The notes beneath the pieces were generated by a model that did not search any database, was not told the origin of the DNA, and saw only the letters and a program-made list of their open reading frames with translations. A stretch of 64,000 nucleotides of DNA from Aliivibrio sp. S4MY1 (GTDB lineage: Bacteria; Pseudomonadota; Gammaproteobacteria; Enterobacterales; Vibrionaceae), in contig NZ_JARACP010000005.1 in the NCBI RefSeq assembly GCF_028765545.1, positions 62,001 through 126,000 of the forward strand. Direction: 5' to 3'. The position numbers and the translations under genes were made by a program. Of this stretch, positions 18,372 through 28,089 are shown piece by piece (position 1 is the first letter of the stretch; every line of letters begins with the position of its first letter).

Positions 18372-19800
18372 ACCAACAATGCAGTGCGTTTGGTTTCGTA
18401 ATGATTTAAGAGCGGCGGATAACCCTGCGTTATCTGCTGCTCTTGCTAATCAAGCCCCTACTGTCGCTATTTTTATAGCCAATGAATTGCAATGGCAACG
18501 ACACAATAAAGCCTCAATTCAAATTGATTTGATAAAGAGGCGCTTACTTGAGCTTGAAAAAGAGCTTCACTCATTAAATATTCCCTTGCTGGTTTTATCC
18601 TGTCCTTGGTTCAAAGATGTACCACTACAGCTTCGCACATTGTGTAAAGATCTTGGTATATCAACTCTATTTGCTAATAAAGAATATGAGGCTGATGAAT
18701 TAAGCAGAGATGCCAATGTTGTAACACAACTGTCTGATGTTCAATGTGTTTTTTATGACGCAAAATGTGCCGTAGAAGTTGGCAAAGTACTGAATAAAAC
18801 TCACCAGCCTTATAAGGTTTTTACGCCCTTTAAAAAAGCGTGGAGAGAGTACTTTTATCAACACTTCCCAACCATTGAAAAAGTGACAGTTTCAGTTGAG
18901 TTATCGACTCCTCAATTGAACTCACTGCAGCGTTATAGTGAGAAAGATTTTACCAACTCTATTAGTAATGAAAGTAAGGCGTGGTCTGTTTCAAATAAAA
19001 CGATACTTAATACCATGCGTCAATTTTGTCGTGAAAAATCACAGCGATATAATGACCAACGAGATTACCCAGCAATAGAAGGGACAAGTCAACTTTCTCC
19101 TTATTTGGCGATTGGTGCAATTTCAGCAAAGCAATGTATTTTACGTTTGCACTTAGAAGCGAATAACCAATTAACTCAGGGGCAAGAGATTTGGCTTGAT
19201 GAGTTAATTTGGCGTGAGTTCTATACTCACCTACTTCATTTTTATCCGTTGTTATCTAAAAACCACGCATTTTTGAGTTTTGATAAGTACATTAAATGGA
19301 ATAACAACAGAGATAAATTTGAGCAATGGTGTAAAGGTGAAACAGGGTTTCCTATTGTTGACGCTGCCATGAAACAACTCAACAATACCGGTTGGATGCA
19401 TAATCGCTTACGCATGATCACTGCCAGTTTTTTAGTCAAAGATTTACACATTGATTGGCGCTGGGGCGAGCAGTACTTTATGTCAAAACTTATTGATGGT
19501 GACTTTGCATCGAATAATGGAGGCTGGCAATGGTGCGCATCAGTAGGCTGCGACAGTACGCCTTATTTCCGCATATTTAACCCAACAACACAAAGCGAAC
19601 GCTTTGATAATAATGGTATATTTATTAAACATTGGCTACCAGAGTTAACGGAACTAACAGGAAAACTATTGCATCAACCCGATAGCAAACCCCTATTGAA
19701 ACCTGATAATTACCTAGTTCCTATCATTGAACACTCAGTACAACGGGTAAAGACATTAGATATCTATAAACACGCCAAAGCTCAGGATGTTGCAAGTTAA
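18361..19800 (+). CDS. phrB: Deoxyribodipyrimidine photolyase (CPD, class I)
   Basis: 479 residues with the N-terminal antenna-binding Rossmann domain (VWFRNDLRAADNPAL) and the C-terminal FAD domain (WLDELIWREFYTHLLHFYP, TGFPIVDAAMKQL, the DGDFASNNGGWQW region and FNPTTQSERFD). It repairs cyclobutane pyrimidine dimers with light. Its position behind a TGATCC promoter links it to the singlet-oxygen sigma factor encoded in this window; photolyase is a known member of that regulon in Rhodobacter. Confidence 0.95.
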   Translation: MDYKPTMQCVWFRNDLRAADNPALSAALANQAPTVAIFIANELQWQRHNKASIQIDLIKRRLLELEKELHSLNIPLLVLSCPWFKDVPLQLRTLCKDLGISTLFANKEYEADELSRDANVVTQLSDVQCVFYDAKCAVEVGKVLNKTHQPYKVFTPFKKAWREYFYQHFPTIEKVTVSVELSTPQLNSLQRYSEKDFTNSISNESKAWSVSNKTILNTMRQFCREKSQRYNDQRDYPAIEGTSQLSPYLAIGAISAKQCILRLHLEANNQLTQGQEIWLDELIWREFYTHLLHFYPLLSKNHAFLSFDKYIKWNNNRDKFEQWCKGETGFPIVDAAMKQLNNTGWMHNRLRMITASFLVKDLHIDWRWGEQYFMSKLIDGDFASNNGGWQWCASVGCDSTPYFRIFNPTTQSERFDNNGIFIKHWLPELTELTGKLLHQPDSKPLLKPDNYLVPIIEHSVQRVKTLDIYKHAKAQDVAS

Positions 19801-19852
19801 CCATAGCAAGTATTATGATGGTCTCATCTGTTATTAAGAGTTGTATTAATTG

Positions 19853-21712
19853 ATGTCTAATTCACTGCCTTTTATTCTTGCTGGACCTATGGTTCGAAAA
19901 ACGACTGCTCATGAAATTAACCTATGGTTATCTACCTCTAAACCATTACATGGTCGAACTAAGATCAGTACTAGCAGTGATGAGTACGAGTTTGAGGTAA
20001 CGCAAGAACAAGGCATTCAATTAGGCCAATACGCTTGGGTTTATCTTTTGCGCTGCCAAGCTGATTTCCCGATTAATCAACGTATCGAATATGATATCGA
20101 CACTCAAGATGGCTTATTGTCACAGTTGGTTCCCGACGCATTATATGATAATGAATCTTCTTTTACCTTACTCATAAAAGACAAGGCTGATTATGTCTTA
20201 CATGGTTCTTGTCGTAACCCTCACTATGCCAGTAAAGACAGCTTGGTTATCGCAAACCAACAGCTAAAAACACAAGCCCTTGAAGAGAGATCCGCTTTGT
20301 TGATGATGAGTGGCGATCAGATCTACGCCGATGATGTGGCTGGGCCTATGTTGCATGCCATTCAACAGATTATCCCTCAATTAGGATTATTTGAAGAAAC
20401 ACTAGCTCACCCAGAGTTCAGTAAAGATGCTGAGTTATATGCACATCCTCATAATTTGTATTACAGAGATAAGATCTTGCCACATTATGTCGAGAGGAAT
20501 AATTTTTTATCTCGCTGTAGTCTGTATCAAACTCGCCCTATTTTCAGCTCAACAAAGCATGAAAACCATTTAATGAGTATTGCTGAGTTTTTTGTCATGT
20601 ACTTACTTGTATGGTCTCCTACTTTGTGGAAGCGCATTACTCTGCCAAACTCATTGCCTAATCTAGAACCAAAATGGCAAAAAATATGGCAAGAAGAAAA
20701 AAAGCAGATCGATCTTTTTGTTGCAGGCTTAAACGATGCACAGCAACTGTTTGCGCATATACCGACTTACATGGTTTTTGATGATCACGATATTACCGAT
20801 GATTGGAACTTAACTATTGGGTGGGAGAATGCTGTAAATGGTGATCCTCTTGCCTCTCAAGTCATTGGTAATGGCTTAATAAGCTATTTTCTGTGTCAAG
20901 GTTGGGGTAACAACCCAGAGCAGTTTGATGAAGCGTTCCTAACATCATTCAGAGCGTTATTTGCCAATTACGACAACGTACAACATCATAAATTAATTTG
21001 GCAGCTTACGCGCTTTGAGCAGTGGCATTACTCTATCCATACAACACCTAAAATCGTGGTGTTAGACACTCGAACTCGTCGTTGGCGCTCAGAATCCAAT
21101 ACCAATAAGCCCTCTGGTTTGATGGACTGGGAGGCTTTGCTCGATCTACAACATGAGCTAATTAATCAAGAATCGATCATTATTGTCTCAGCAACACCAA
21201 TATTTGGGGTTAAGTTTATTGAGGCGCTACAAAAAACCATGACGATACTTGGAAAACCATTAATGGTTGATGCCGAAAATTGGATGACTCATCCAGGCTC
21301 TGCCAATACCCTGCTGAGTATTTTAACTCACCCCAAAACGCCACAAAATTTTGTGATCTTATCAGGTGATGTTCATTATTCATTTGCTTATGATATTAAG
21401 CTACGTCACAGCAAGTCTAGCCCAGATATTTACCAGATCACTTGCAGTGGCTTTAAAAATGAGTTTCCCAATAAGCTATTACGCGTATGTGATTTTATGG
21501 ACAGAGTGCTTTATAGCCCGCATTCACCATTAAACTGGTTTACGAAGCGTAAGAATTTATTAGTCACCAAACGAGATCCATCCGTTACCAATAACGATAA
21601 GCTAATTAATAAAAGTTCAATTGGGGAGTTAAGATTGGATGAAAAAGGCAAGCCAACACAGATATCTATTCTGACTGCAGAAGGAAAATCTATCTCGTTC
21701 TTGCCTAAGTAA
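19853..21712 (+). CDS. PhoD-like metallophosphoesterase
   Basis: 619 residues with calcineurin-like/PhoD metal-site motifs: LHGSCRNPH, SGDQIYADD, FDDHDITDDWNL and LSGDVHYSFAYD. No signal peptide is present, unlike secreted PhoD phosphatases, so it is probably cytoplasmic. A TTG and an ATG are adjacent; ATG at 19853 is preferred. It follows phrB by 52 bp and likely belongs to the same operon. Substrate unknown; members in photolyase operons have not to my knowledge been characterised. Confidence 0.75.
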   Translation: MSNSLPFILAGPMVRKTTAHEINLWLSTSKPLHGRTKISTSSDEYEFEVTQEQGIQLGQYAWVYLLRCQADFPINQRIEYDIDTQDGLLSQLVPDALYDNESSFTLLIKDKADYVLHGSCRNPHYASKDSLVIANQQLKTQALEERSALLMMSGDQIYADDVAGPMLHAIQQIIPQLGLFEETLAHPEFSKDAELYAHPHNLYYRDKILPHYVERNNFLSRCSLYQTRPIFSSTKHENHLMSIAEFFVMYLLVWSPTLWKRITLPNSLPNLEPKWQKIWQEEKKQIDLFVAGLNDAQQLFAHIPTYMVFDDHDITDDWNLTIGWENAVNGDPLASQVIGNGLISYFLCQGWGNNPEQFDEAFLTSFRALFANYDNVQHHKLIWQLTRFEQWHYSIHTTPKIVVLDTRTRRWRSESNTNKPSGLMDWEALLDLQHELINQESIIIVSATPIFGVKFIEALQKTMTILGKPLMVDAENWMTHPGSANTLLSILTHPKTPQNFVILSGDVHYSFAYDIKLRHSKSSPDIYQITCSGFKNEFPNKLLRVCDFMDRVLYSPHSPLNWFTKRKNLLVTKRDPSVTNNDKLINKSSIGELRLDEKGKPTQISILTAEGKSISFLPK

Positions 21713-22158
21713 CCTCATTAAATGCGTAGATTACGCTGAAGGTTAGTGATTAATCGTTGAGGGTATTGTCTAGGTTACTCTCAACATCCATTGAAATATG
21801 GAAATACAGGCCCGCTTCAAATGCATCTAGCCACTCAAGTTCCACTTCTTCACGATATTTTGTTTTTTCCAGATTGTTATTACTCATCATTATTTCCTTA
21901 TTTGAGTTTACTTCTAACTCTCCGTTAGATAAATCTTACATCAATCTAAATAAAACCAATTCCAGGAATTTCATTGATATAAGGCTTTGATTATACAGAT
22001 ATCGAATTACAATACTGTGACAATAGTGCACAATTTCTTAAACCGTATTGACTGTATGTCATTATTCTAACAATCACACATTGCTACATAACTGGGAATG
22101 ATTATTATTTAGATTGATAATATTAACTATTTAATCTAATCTATAAGTCTGTTAGTTA
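21713..22158. other. Gene-poor stretch with a possible decayed small gene
   Basis: On the minus strand a 17-codon frame begins at 21888 behind AAGGA and stops early. One base out of frame, a 28-codon stretch ([20 protein letters not shown]...) runs on to TAA at 21750-21752. Removing one base from the T-run near 21840 would give a 45-residue protein. The rest is AT-rich promoter DNA of the ChaN-like gene. Confidence 0.3.
22094..22112 (+). promoter_or_regulatory. Possible Fur box before ChaN-like gene
   Basis: GGGAATGATTATTATTTAG matches about 12 of 19 positions of the Fur consensus and lies upstream of a gene of an iron-regulated family. Weak on its own. Confidence 0.3.
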
Positions 22159-22173
22159 ATGAATTTTTTTATT

Positions 22174-23121
22174 ATGAAATCCACTGTTCTATTTTCTCTT
22201 ACTGCTGCTCTTTTGTTATCAGGTTGCAGTCAACAAATTCAACCAAAATCAGCCCCCTCTCAAGAGATCGCTAGCTTTTATGATTATCAATTGCTATCAC
22301 CAGCAGGATCTTTGCTATCTCTAAACAATTTACCTCAAGAAATCGTTGAAGCTGATGTGATTCTTGTTGGTGAATGGCACACTCATGCTGGCATCCATCG
22401 CTTTCAAACCGATTTATTCAAACAACTCTCCGCAACAAACCTTAAATTAGCGCTATCTATGGAGCAGTTCAGTCGTGATAAACAGACAGTTGTGAATGAG
22501 TACTTAACCGGGGGAATTGGCGAACAAACGTTAATATCTGACGCTAACGCATGGCCTAATTATGAAAGTGATTATCGTCCATTAATTGAAATTGCAAAAA
22601 AAGAAGAACGTGACGTAATCGCTGCAAATGCCCCAAAATCAATCGTAAAATGCATTGGCCAACAGGGTATTCGTTATTTAGATAAACTCGATATTGATGA
22701 AACATCATGGTTAGCTACAAACATCGACCTTGCTGATTCTCCTTATAAATCAAAGTTTTTATCTTCTATGCATCATGGTGATGAAGAACAAACTCAGAAA
22801 CAATTTGCAGCTCAAATGACGTGGGATGTCACAATGGCGGAAAGTATCGTTAATTACTTAACTTCACACCCTAAAGCGCAAGTAATGCATATTGCAGGAA
22901 AATTTCATATTGAAAATGGCCTAGGTACTGCGGCACAAATCACCAAATTAAACCCAAAACTTAATGTTGTTGTTATTACTCCAATTGAAAAAGTGATTAA
23001 TGAAGGCTCTGACTATCAATTAAAAGTATTAGCGCCACCAAAACGTTTTGTAAAACAAGAAAATATGATGAAAGCATATAAAACGATTAAAAATCGTAAC
23101 AATGATCTTATTTGTAAATAA
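22174..23121 (+). CDS. ChaN-like (haem-binding) lipoprotein
   Basis: About 315 residues with a lipoprotein signal peptide and lipobox LLSGC, then a ChaN/DUF399 domain: VILVGEWHTHAGIHRFQ, LSMEQFSRD, EYLTGG, ADVI/AANAP, and HIAGKFHIENGLG. Start placed at 22174 so that the signal peptide is compact; 22159 is also open. ChaN of Campylobacter binds haem at the outer membrane; the family is usually iron-regulated. Monocistronic, ended by the hairpin at 23141-23180. Confidence 0.82.
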   Translation: MKSTVLFSLTAALLLSGCSQQIQPKSAPSQEIASFYDYQLLSPAGSLLSLNNLPQEIVEADVILVGEWHTHAGIHRFQTDLFKQLSATNLKLALSMEQFSRDKQTVVNEYLTGGIGEQTLISDANAWPNYESDYRPLIEIAKKEERDVIAANAPKSIVKCIGQQGIRYLDKLDIDETSWLATNIDLADSPYKSKFLSSMHHGDEEQTQKQFAAQMTWDVTMAESIVNYLTSHPKAQVMHIAGKFHIENGLGTAAQITKLNPKLNVVVITPIEKVINEGSDYQLKVLAPPKRFVKQENMMKAYKTIKNRNNDLICK

Positions 23122-23140
23122 TTAGCGAATAAGAAATAAA

Positions 23141-23180
23141 AAACCACTCACTTCGACGAGGGAATTAAAGTGAGTGGTTT
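23141..23180. terminator. Bidirectional terminator
   Basis: Perfect 13-bp arms AAACCACTCACTT/AAGTGAGTGGTTT with a 14-base loop between the convergent ChaN-like and DUF3833 genes. Confidence 0.88.
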
Positions 23181-23219
23181 TGGCTTGGTGTCATGTTTCA
23201 TTTCAAGGTAGTTTTACTT

Positions 23220-23738
23220 TTATTTTCGGATAACAAGTACGACTTCACCAACTTGTACACCCCATTTATAAATAACAGTTTGGTTTATCACAACATTATC
23301 TGAGATTTGATAAATCCAATCATCAAATTCAACGTTATATTCTGAATCATCAACATTTAATACCATCGCATATTTCCAATTAAGTGCATTTCCTGCACTT
23401 ACGCCACTGGCTTGCTCTGGGATATCATTAGCCGTTCCTGTGTAGCTGTTCTCTCCTATTTCTTGGATAACCCAAGTTCGGTTTTGTTTTTCACCATCAC
23501 TGAATAAGAATTGCTCATCCAAGGTCAGTGTTTTGTCATTCCAACTGGCTTGTAGATCTGCAGTAAAGGTTCTTATTACTCGGCCATTAAAACCTTTTAC
23601 TATCCCCTCTGCTTTTAAATCACCCTGAAAAAATGAAGTCATCGAAAACACTGGCTTATTATCCGCATAATCATTAATGTCCTGCGAAGAACAGCCTAAT
23701 AAAATAACGCTAACGATAAATACGAGAATTATTTTCAT
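23220..23738 (-). CDS. DUF3833 lipoprotein
   Basis: 172 residues with a short signal peptide and lipobox LLGCS (Cys16), then a beta-rich lipocalin-like domain with FFQGDLKAEGIVKGFNGRV and LDEQFLFSDG, typical of DUF3833. The family travels with the RpoE-ChrR operon in vibrios and other gammaproteobacteria. It immediately follows the chalcone-isomerase-like gene and is the last gene of the long operon. Confidence 0.8.
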   Translation of the reverse strand: MKIILVFIVSVILLGCSSQDINDYADNKPVFSMTSFFQGDLKAEGIVKGFNGRVIRTFTADLQASWNDKTLTLDEQFLFSDGEKQNRTWVIQEIGENSYTGTANDIPEQASGVSAGNALNWKYAMVLNVDDSEYNVEFDDWIYQISDNVVINQTVIYKWGVQVGEVVLVIRK

Positions 23739-24241
23739 TATTTTTCTCCTATTAATTCAAGGCGTAATTCAGGGTAAGTGGTTTTTTCAGACACCCAAAT
23801 ATCAAGGAACAGTTGAGAAAAATCTTTACTTGCGATTTCTCCAATCGGTTTATCATTTAGAAAAAACTGATTATTCCCTATCTCATCAATGCTAAAAACC
23901 AATTTATCTTCAGGTTTTACATCTGGAAATACTTGCTCTAATTCAAGCAGCCACGAATCTAAATCAGGGTGTTTAATTGATTGCTCTTCCCATTGCTCTT
24001 TAGTCGCTTTAATTAAATTTTCTTTAGTGATGTTACGGTAATATTCAATCTCAAGCGCCTGTGGATATTGACCATACTGAAATTTTCCTGAACTGGTAAA
24101 AAGTTGTGCCTCATACACTGAGATTAAAAACCATGACAGTTCTGATTTACCACTACTTTGCAAACCTTGTAACGGCGCGGCTACGACACTATTTATTGTT
24201 AACAGGCTTACTATTGTGAGTATATTCATCAATGTTCTCAT
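23738..24241 (-). CDS. Chalcone isomerase-like secreted protein
   Basis: About 167 residues with a signal peptide (ending SVVA-APL) and a chalcone-isomerase-like fold: LSWFLISVYEAQLFTSSG, ALEIEYYRNITKENLIKAT, and a C-terminal LFLDIWVSEKTTYPELRLELIG. Start at 24241 has GAGGG upstream; frames upstream overlap the DUF2878 gene. These proteins bind fatty acids in related families. It probably acts in the periplasm on membrane-lipid products of this operon (inference). Confidence 0.72.
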   Translation of the reverse strand: MRTLMNILTIVSLLTINSVVAAPLQGLQSSGKSELSWFLISVYEAQLFTSSGKFQYGQYPQALEIEYYRNITKENLIKATKEQWEEQSIKHPDLDSWLLELEQVFPDVKPEDKLVFSIDEIGNNQFFLNDKPIGEIASKDFSQLFLDIWVSEKTTYPELRLELIGEK

Positions 24242-24758
24242 AACTCTTTCCCTCATTATTTATTCTTGCTCTTAAGCGTCTTTGAATAATAATAAATACG
24301 GGTAAGTTAACTGCCCAGATCACTCCAATTGAAAATAAAGTTATTTGATATGAATATGAGAAATCCACAGCGCCTAATCGATGACCTGCTAAATAGTTTA
24401 ATGGCCCAGCAATCGCACCAAGTAAAGCAATTAAACCAAGATGAAAGCGTGATAACCACCCTAAACTGTGTTTAATAGCGAAACCAAAATGACACCATAA
24501 TAAAATAAGCCAAACAGGAATAAGTGCATTATTTGGAAATTGGTAAACACCTGTAAATGACAGAAATACATCGCCAAAAACACCTAACATCGAAATAAAA
24601 ATGAGTAAATAAAAGTCTACTTTTCTAGTTGGTGATACTAAAAGGTGAAGTAATATTGAAACCAATAAAAAAGGTATCGCTTGCTGTTGATAAAGGATCA
24701 CAGAAAACCAAACCAATTGAAACCAAACTGCATTAATGAAGGGGAAATAACGTGACAT
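24189..24758 (-). CDS. DUF2878 membrane protein
   Basis: 189 residues with about five to six hydrophobic segments (MLGVFGDVFLSFTGVYQF, LIPVWLILLWCHFGFAI) that fit DUF2878. The C-terminal tail is hydrophilic. The 3' end overlaps the next gene by 53 bases. Conserved in photo-oxidative sigma factor operons; function unknown. Confidence 0.75.
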   Translation of the reverse strand: MSRYFPFINAVWFQLVWFSVILYQQQAIPFLLVSILLHLLVSPTRKVDFYLLIFISMLGVFGDVFLSFTGVYQFPNNALIPVWLILLWCHFGFAIKHSLGWLSRFHLGLIALLGAIAGPLNYLAGHRLGAVDFSYSYQITLFSIGVIWAVNLPVFIIIQRRLRARINNEGKSYENIDEYTHNSKPVNNK

Positions 24759-24771
24759 TGAAGCCTCCTAC

Positions 24772-24821
24772 AATACCAACCTAAATATCTTATTATTAAA
24801 TAAGTTACCTAGATTGGTATT
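24772..24821. repeat. Inverted repeat between cfa-like and DUF2878 genes
   Basis: AATACCAA...TTGGTATT arms with a second internal complementarity (ACCTAAATA/ TTACCTAGA region). It may be a dispersed intergenic hairpin or an mRNA processing site, since it lies inside the operon. Confidence 0.5.
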
Positions 24822-24839
24822 AATATAAATAGCGGTTAA

Positions 24840-26093
24840 CTAACACACTCCATGTTGTGGTTTAGCAGCGACAAGATGAACCGTACTGATTTTACGTTCT
24901 AGAAATCCCCCTTCGCAGTAACAAAGATAAAATTTCCATAACCTGATAAAGTCATCGCCATAACCCATTTGTTTTAGCTCTGCTGCCGACTTATCAAATC
25001 GTTGGTACCAGTGATTCAAGGTTTTAGCGTAATCTAGACCGATATCATTTAACGAGGTGATCACCATGTCGGTATTCTCTGCGACTTTATTCGCCATGAC
25101 ACTAACTGAAGGCAGGCAACCTCCAGGGAAAATATAGCGTTGAATGAAATCGACACTCTTACGATAACTATCATAACGTTGATCTGAAATAGTGATCGCT
25201 TGAATCAACATTTTACCTTCTGGTTTTAAGTGACGACTACATACATCAAAAAAGGTACTTAAATATTCATGTCCAACCGCTTCGATCATTTCAATTGACA
25301 CTAACTTATCGTATTGACCCTCTAAGGTTCGATAATCTTGCTTTAATAATGTTATAGAATCTTCTAACCCTAAAGACTTTACTTTTTGCTCTGCGTATTC
25401 GTATTGCGCATCAGATATCGTCGTTGTTGTGACTTTTACACCATAATTTTGTGCGGCATAAATGGCTAATGCCCCCCAACCGGTACCAATCTCCAGTAAC
25501 GTTTCTCCTGGTTTAAGCTCTAAACGCTCACAGATTGTTTGCAGTTTAAATAACTGTGCCTCTTCAAGATTAGCATTCGCATTTGGATAAATAGCACTTG
25601 AATAAAGCATCTCTTTATCAAGAAACGTTTTATACATTTCATTACCCAAGTCGTAATGAGCAAGTATATTTTTCTTTGAGCCTTGCTCTGTATTTTTATT
25701 TCGCTTGTGATTAAGTAAATCAAAGAACTGAATAATCTTACTAAATCGGTTCTCTACTCTATCCAATACACCTTGTTCACGACCTAATACTTGAATTACT
25801 TTTGTTAAATTAGGGCTTGTCCACCACCCTGCAACATAGGCTTCACTTGCACCAATTCCACCACCAAATAATATTTTTCTGTATGCTTCCATATTATGAA
25901 TTTCAACAACAGCAGCTAAAGTCGTATCTTTATTACCTAAAATAACTTGTCCTAACTCATCATTAATCGTTAGTGATGCTTGTGTCATTTTTGCTAAATA
26001 GTCGAGTAACACTTTACGCGTCGTTTTATCTATCCAGCTCACTGGCTTCGTTTCATTTTTTTGAATTGCTGATACGTTCTGATTATTCAACAT
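24840..26093 (-). CDS. cfa: Cyclopropane-fatty-acyl-phospholipid synthase family protein
   Basis: 417 residues with a mycolic acid/CFA synthase fold: GGGIGASEAYVAGWW, AHYDLGNEMYKTFLDKEMLYSSAIY, SAM motif LLEIGTGWGALAIYAA, SIEMIEAVGHEYL, FIQRYIFPGGCLPS. AAGGAG precedes the ATG by 7 bases. It transfers a methylene or methyl group from SAM to unsaturated phospholipid acyl chains in the inner membrane. In Rhodobacter sphaeroides, Cfa-like proteins of the RpoE-ChrR regulon make cyclopropane or methylated fatty acids; which product applies here cannot be read from the sequence. Confidence 0.9.
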   Translation of the reverse strand: MLNNQNVSAIQKNETKPVSWIDKTTRKVLLDYLAKMTQASLTINDELGQVILGNKDTTLAAVVEIHNMEAYRKILFGGGIGASEAYVAGWWTSPNLTKVIQVLGREQGVLDRVENRFSKIIQFFDLLNHKRNKNTEQGSKKNILAHYDLGNEMYKTFLDKEMLYSSAIYPNANANLEEAQLFKLQTICERLELKPGETLLEIGTGWGALAIYAAQNYGVKVTTTTISDAQYEYAEQKVKSLGLEDSITLLKQDYRTLEGQYDKLVSIEMIEAVGHEYLSTFFDVCSRHLKPEGKMLIQAITISDQRYDSYRKSVDFIQRYIFPGGCLPSVSVMANKVAENTDMVITSLNDIGLDYAKTLNHWYQRFDKSAAELKQMGYGDDFIRLWKFYLCYCEGGFLERKISTVHLVAAKPQHGVC

Positions 26094-26104
26094 CGCTGTT
26101 CTCC

Positions 26105-26833
26105 TTAATTCTTTGGATAAGGCACGAAGGGGATCCGTTTTAAAAATAATTTCAGTGCCTGCCAGTAAATTCCATATACTATCTTTACGGTCATCATAGG
26201 GATTGAGATCACTTGTTGTTGAATATTTTTTGCTGAAAGTGATTTTCGTGTCATGGCAATGGTTGCATCAAAGATCTTCTCTTGCTGCTCTATGCCTCTG
26301 TTTTCTAAATGGAGAGATAGGTGTTTGTTTGGCTCTTTGATCATCCAATAATATTTCATATCAAGGTTTAAAAAAGGAGATACATGAAAGGTTTTATCTA
26401 TCACTTTATCAGATTTCATCTTGATCAAATAATAGTGCGTTTGGTTCCACGGAGTATTACTCACCTCCGCTAACAAATACGTTAACTGGTCATTTTTATC
26501 GTAACAATAATACAAATTGATAGGGCTAAAATAGACACCAAAACAACGAACTTGGCCGACAAATAGTACCCGTGTATTTAATGCATCACCGCCTAGCTCA
26601 GCGACTTTATTCCATACAGAATTCTTTAGTGGTTCCTCCTCTTCACCTAAGTAATCACGGCGATTAAAAGAGAGGGCTGAAAATTTGTTTTTTTTAAGCC
26701 AACCGATGGATTCAAACTCCTCTAACTCATCCAAATCGAGGGCGAGAAAAAACATCTCATAACTAAAGCTATGCGCTCTAGTTTGAAAGCGTCTGTGTCT
26801 CACCTCTCCATGATAAAGACAAGAATGCGTCAT
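26105..26833 (-). CDS. DUF1365 protein
   Basis: About 242 residues matching DUF1365: LYHGEVRHRRFQTRAHSFSYEMFF near the start, LFVGQVRCFGVYFSPINLYYCYD, LAEVSNTPWNQTHYYL and FHVSPFLNLDMKYYW. ATG at 26833 overlaps the TGA of the FAD gene as ATGA. DUF1365, a FAD amine-oxidase-like protein and a Cfa-like protein form a conserved trio; the DUF1365 function is not established. Confidence 0.85.
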   Translation of the reverse strand: MTHSCLYHGEVRHRRFQTRAHSFSYEMFFLALDLDELEEFESIGWLKKNKFSALSFNRRDYLGEEEEPLKNSVWNKVAELGGDALNTRVLFVGQVRCFGVYFSPINLYYCYDKNDQLTYLLAEVSNTPWNQTHYYLIKMKSDKVIDKTFHVSPFLNLDMKYYWMIKEPNKHLSLHLENRGIEQQEKIFDATIAMTRKSLSAKNIQQQVISIPMMTVKIVYGIYWQALKLFLKRIPFVPYPKN

Positions 26834-28089
26834 AAACTTAATCCAAGTCGCTGACAAACATCTAATGCACTTCTAACTCCATCTTCATGGAATCCGTTAT
26901 ACCAATAGGCACCAACAAAGTGAGTATGATTATGCCCACAAATTTCATTTCGACGCTGCTGTGATGAGATAGTATCTGCATTAAATACTGGGTGATCGTA
27001 TTTATATGTCCCTAAAATCTTACTTTCATTTATGAGTGGCGAGTTATTTAAGGTGACACAAAACGTCGTATCTTCGGTGTTAAGCCCTTGTAATATATTC
27101 ATATTATAAGTAACGCTTGATGGCCTATTTTTATCTGTAACATCAAGGTGATAATTCCACGCTGCCCACGCACGCTTTTGCATAGGTAACAAGGTTTCAT
27201 CCGTATGTAACACCACTTCATTCTCTTGATAGGTAAGCTTAGATAGCACCTCTTTTTCTCGGTTGGTGACATCCGTTAACATCGCTAAGGATTGATTGCT
27301 GTGACAAGCTAAGATCACTTCATCAAATTCATGAACCTCTGTATTTTTTATGGTTAATAATACGCCCTCGCTATGACGAGAAATCCCTGTTACTGGGCTA
27401 TTTAAATGAATGTTATCTTTAAAACGCTCGATTAAAGGGGATATATACGAAAATGAACCATTAGGGATTACATACCATTGCGGACGATTAGCAATATCTA
27501 ACAATCCATGATTATGGAAAAATCGAATGAAGAAGTGCAATGGAAATGCCTTCATATCTTGCAGGCTAGATGACCAAATTGCTGCACCCATAGGCAAAAT
27601 ATAATGCTCAGAAAAATAGGTACTATAACCATCATTATAAAGCATATCGCCTAATGTACTATCAGTATCAATATGCTCCCTTCCCCATAGTTCTTTACAC
27701 TGCTTGTTAAAGCGTAATATTTCACTGATTAATGACAAAAATTTAGTATTAAAAATATTAGATCGCTGTGCAAATAATGTATTTAGATTATGCCCATTAT
27801 ACTCAAGGCCTGATATCACATTTTTAACACTGAAACTCATTTCACTCTCTTGGCCTTTAATTCCAAGTTGCGAGAGCAATTCGATAAAATTAGGGTAGGT
27901 TCGGTCATTAAAAACAATAAACCCGGTATCAATGTCCCACTCTTTCCCTTCTGCTGTTACTCGCTTAGTTGCTGTATGACCTCCAATATAATCATTAGCT
28001 TCAAACAAGGTGACATGATATTTACGACTGAGTACGTAGGCACACACTAGCCCTGAAATACCACTTCCTACTATTGCAATTGTCTTCAT
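26830..28089 (-). CDS. FAD-dependent amine-oxidase-like oxidoreductase
   Basis: About 419 residues. N-terminal dinucleotide motif IAIVGSGISGLVCAYVLS, GGHTATKRV, IDTGFIVFNDRTYPNF and a C-terminal FVGAYWYNGFHEDGVRSAL FAD-contact region. ATG at 28089 overlaps the SDR stop by one base (TAATG). The family includes fatty-acid desaturase-like enzymes that work with Cfa-like methyltransferases (Ufa-type route to furan fatty acids in Rhodobacter). That activity is a hypothesis here. Confidence 0.85.
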   Translation of the reverse strand: MKTIAIVGSGISGLVCAYVLSRKYHVTLFEANDYIGGHTATKRVTAEGKEWDIDTGFIVFNDRTYPNFIELLSQLGIKGQESEMSFSVKNVISGLEYNGHNLNTLFAQRSNIFNTKFLSLISEILRFNKQCKELWGREHIDTDSTLGDMLYNDGYSTYFSEHYILPMGAAIWSSSLQDMKAFPLHFFIRFFHNHGLLDIANRPQWYVIPNGSFSYISPLIERFKDNIHLNSPVTGISRHSEGVLLTIKNTEVHEFDEVILACHSNQSLAMLTDVTNREKEVLSKLTYQENEVVLHTDETLLPMQKRAWAAWNYHLDVTDKNRPSSVTYNMNILQGLNTEDTTFCVTLNNSPLINESKILGTYKYDHPVFNADTISSQQRRNEICGHNHTHFVGAYWYNGFHEDGVRSALDVCQRLGLSL

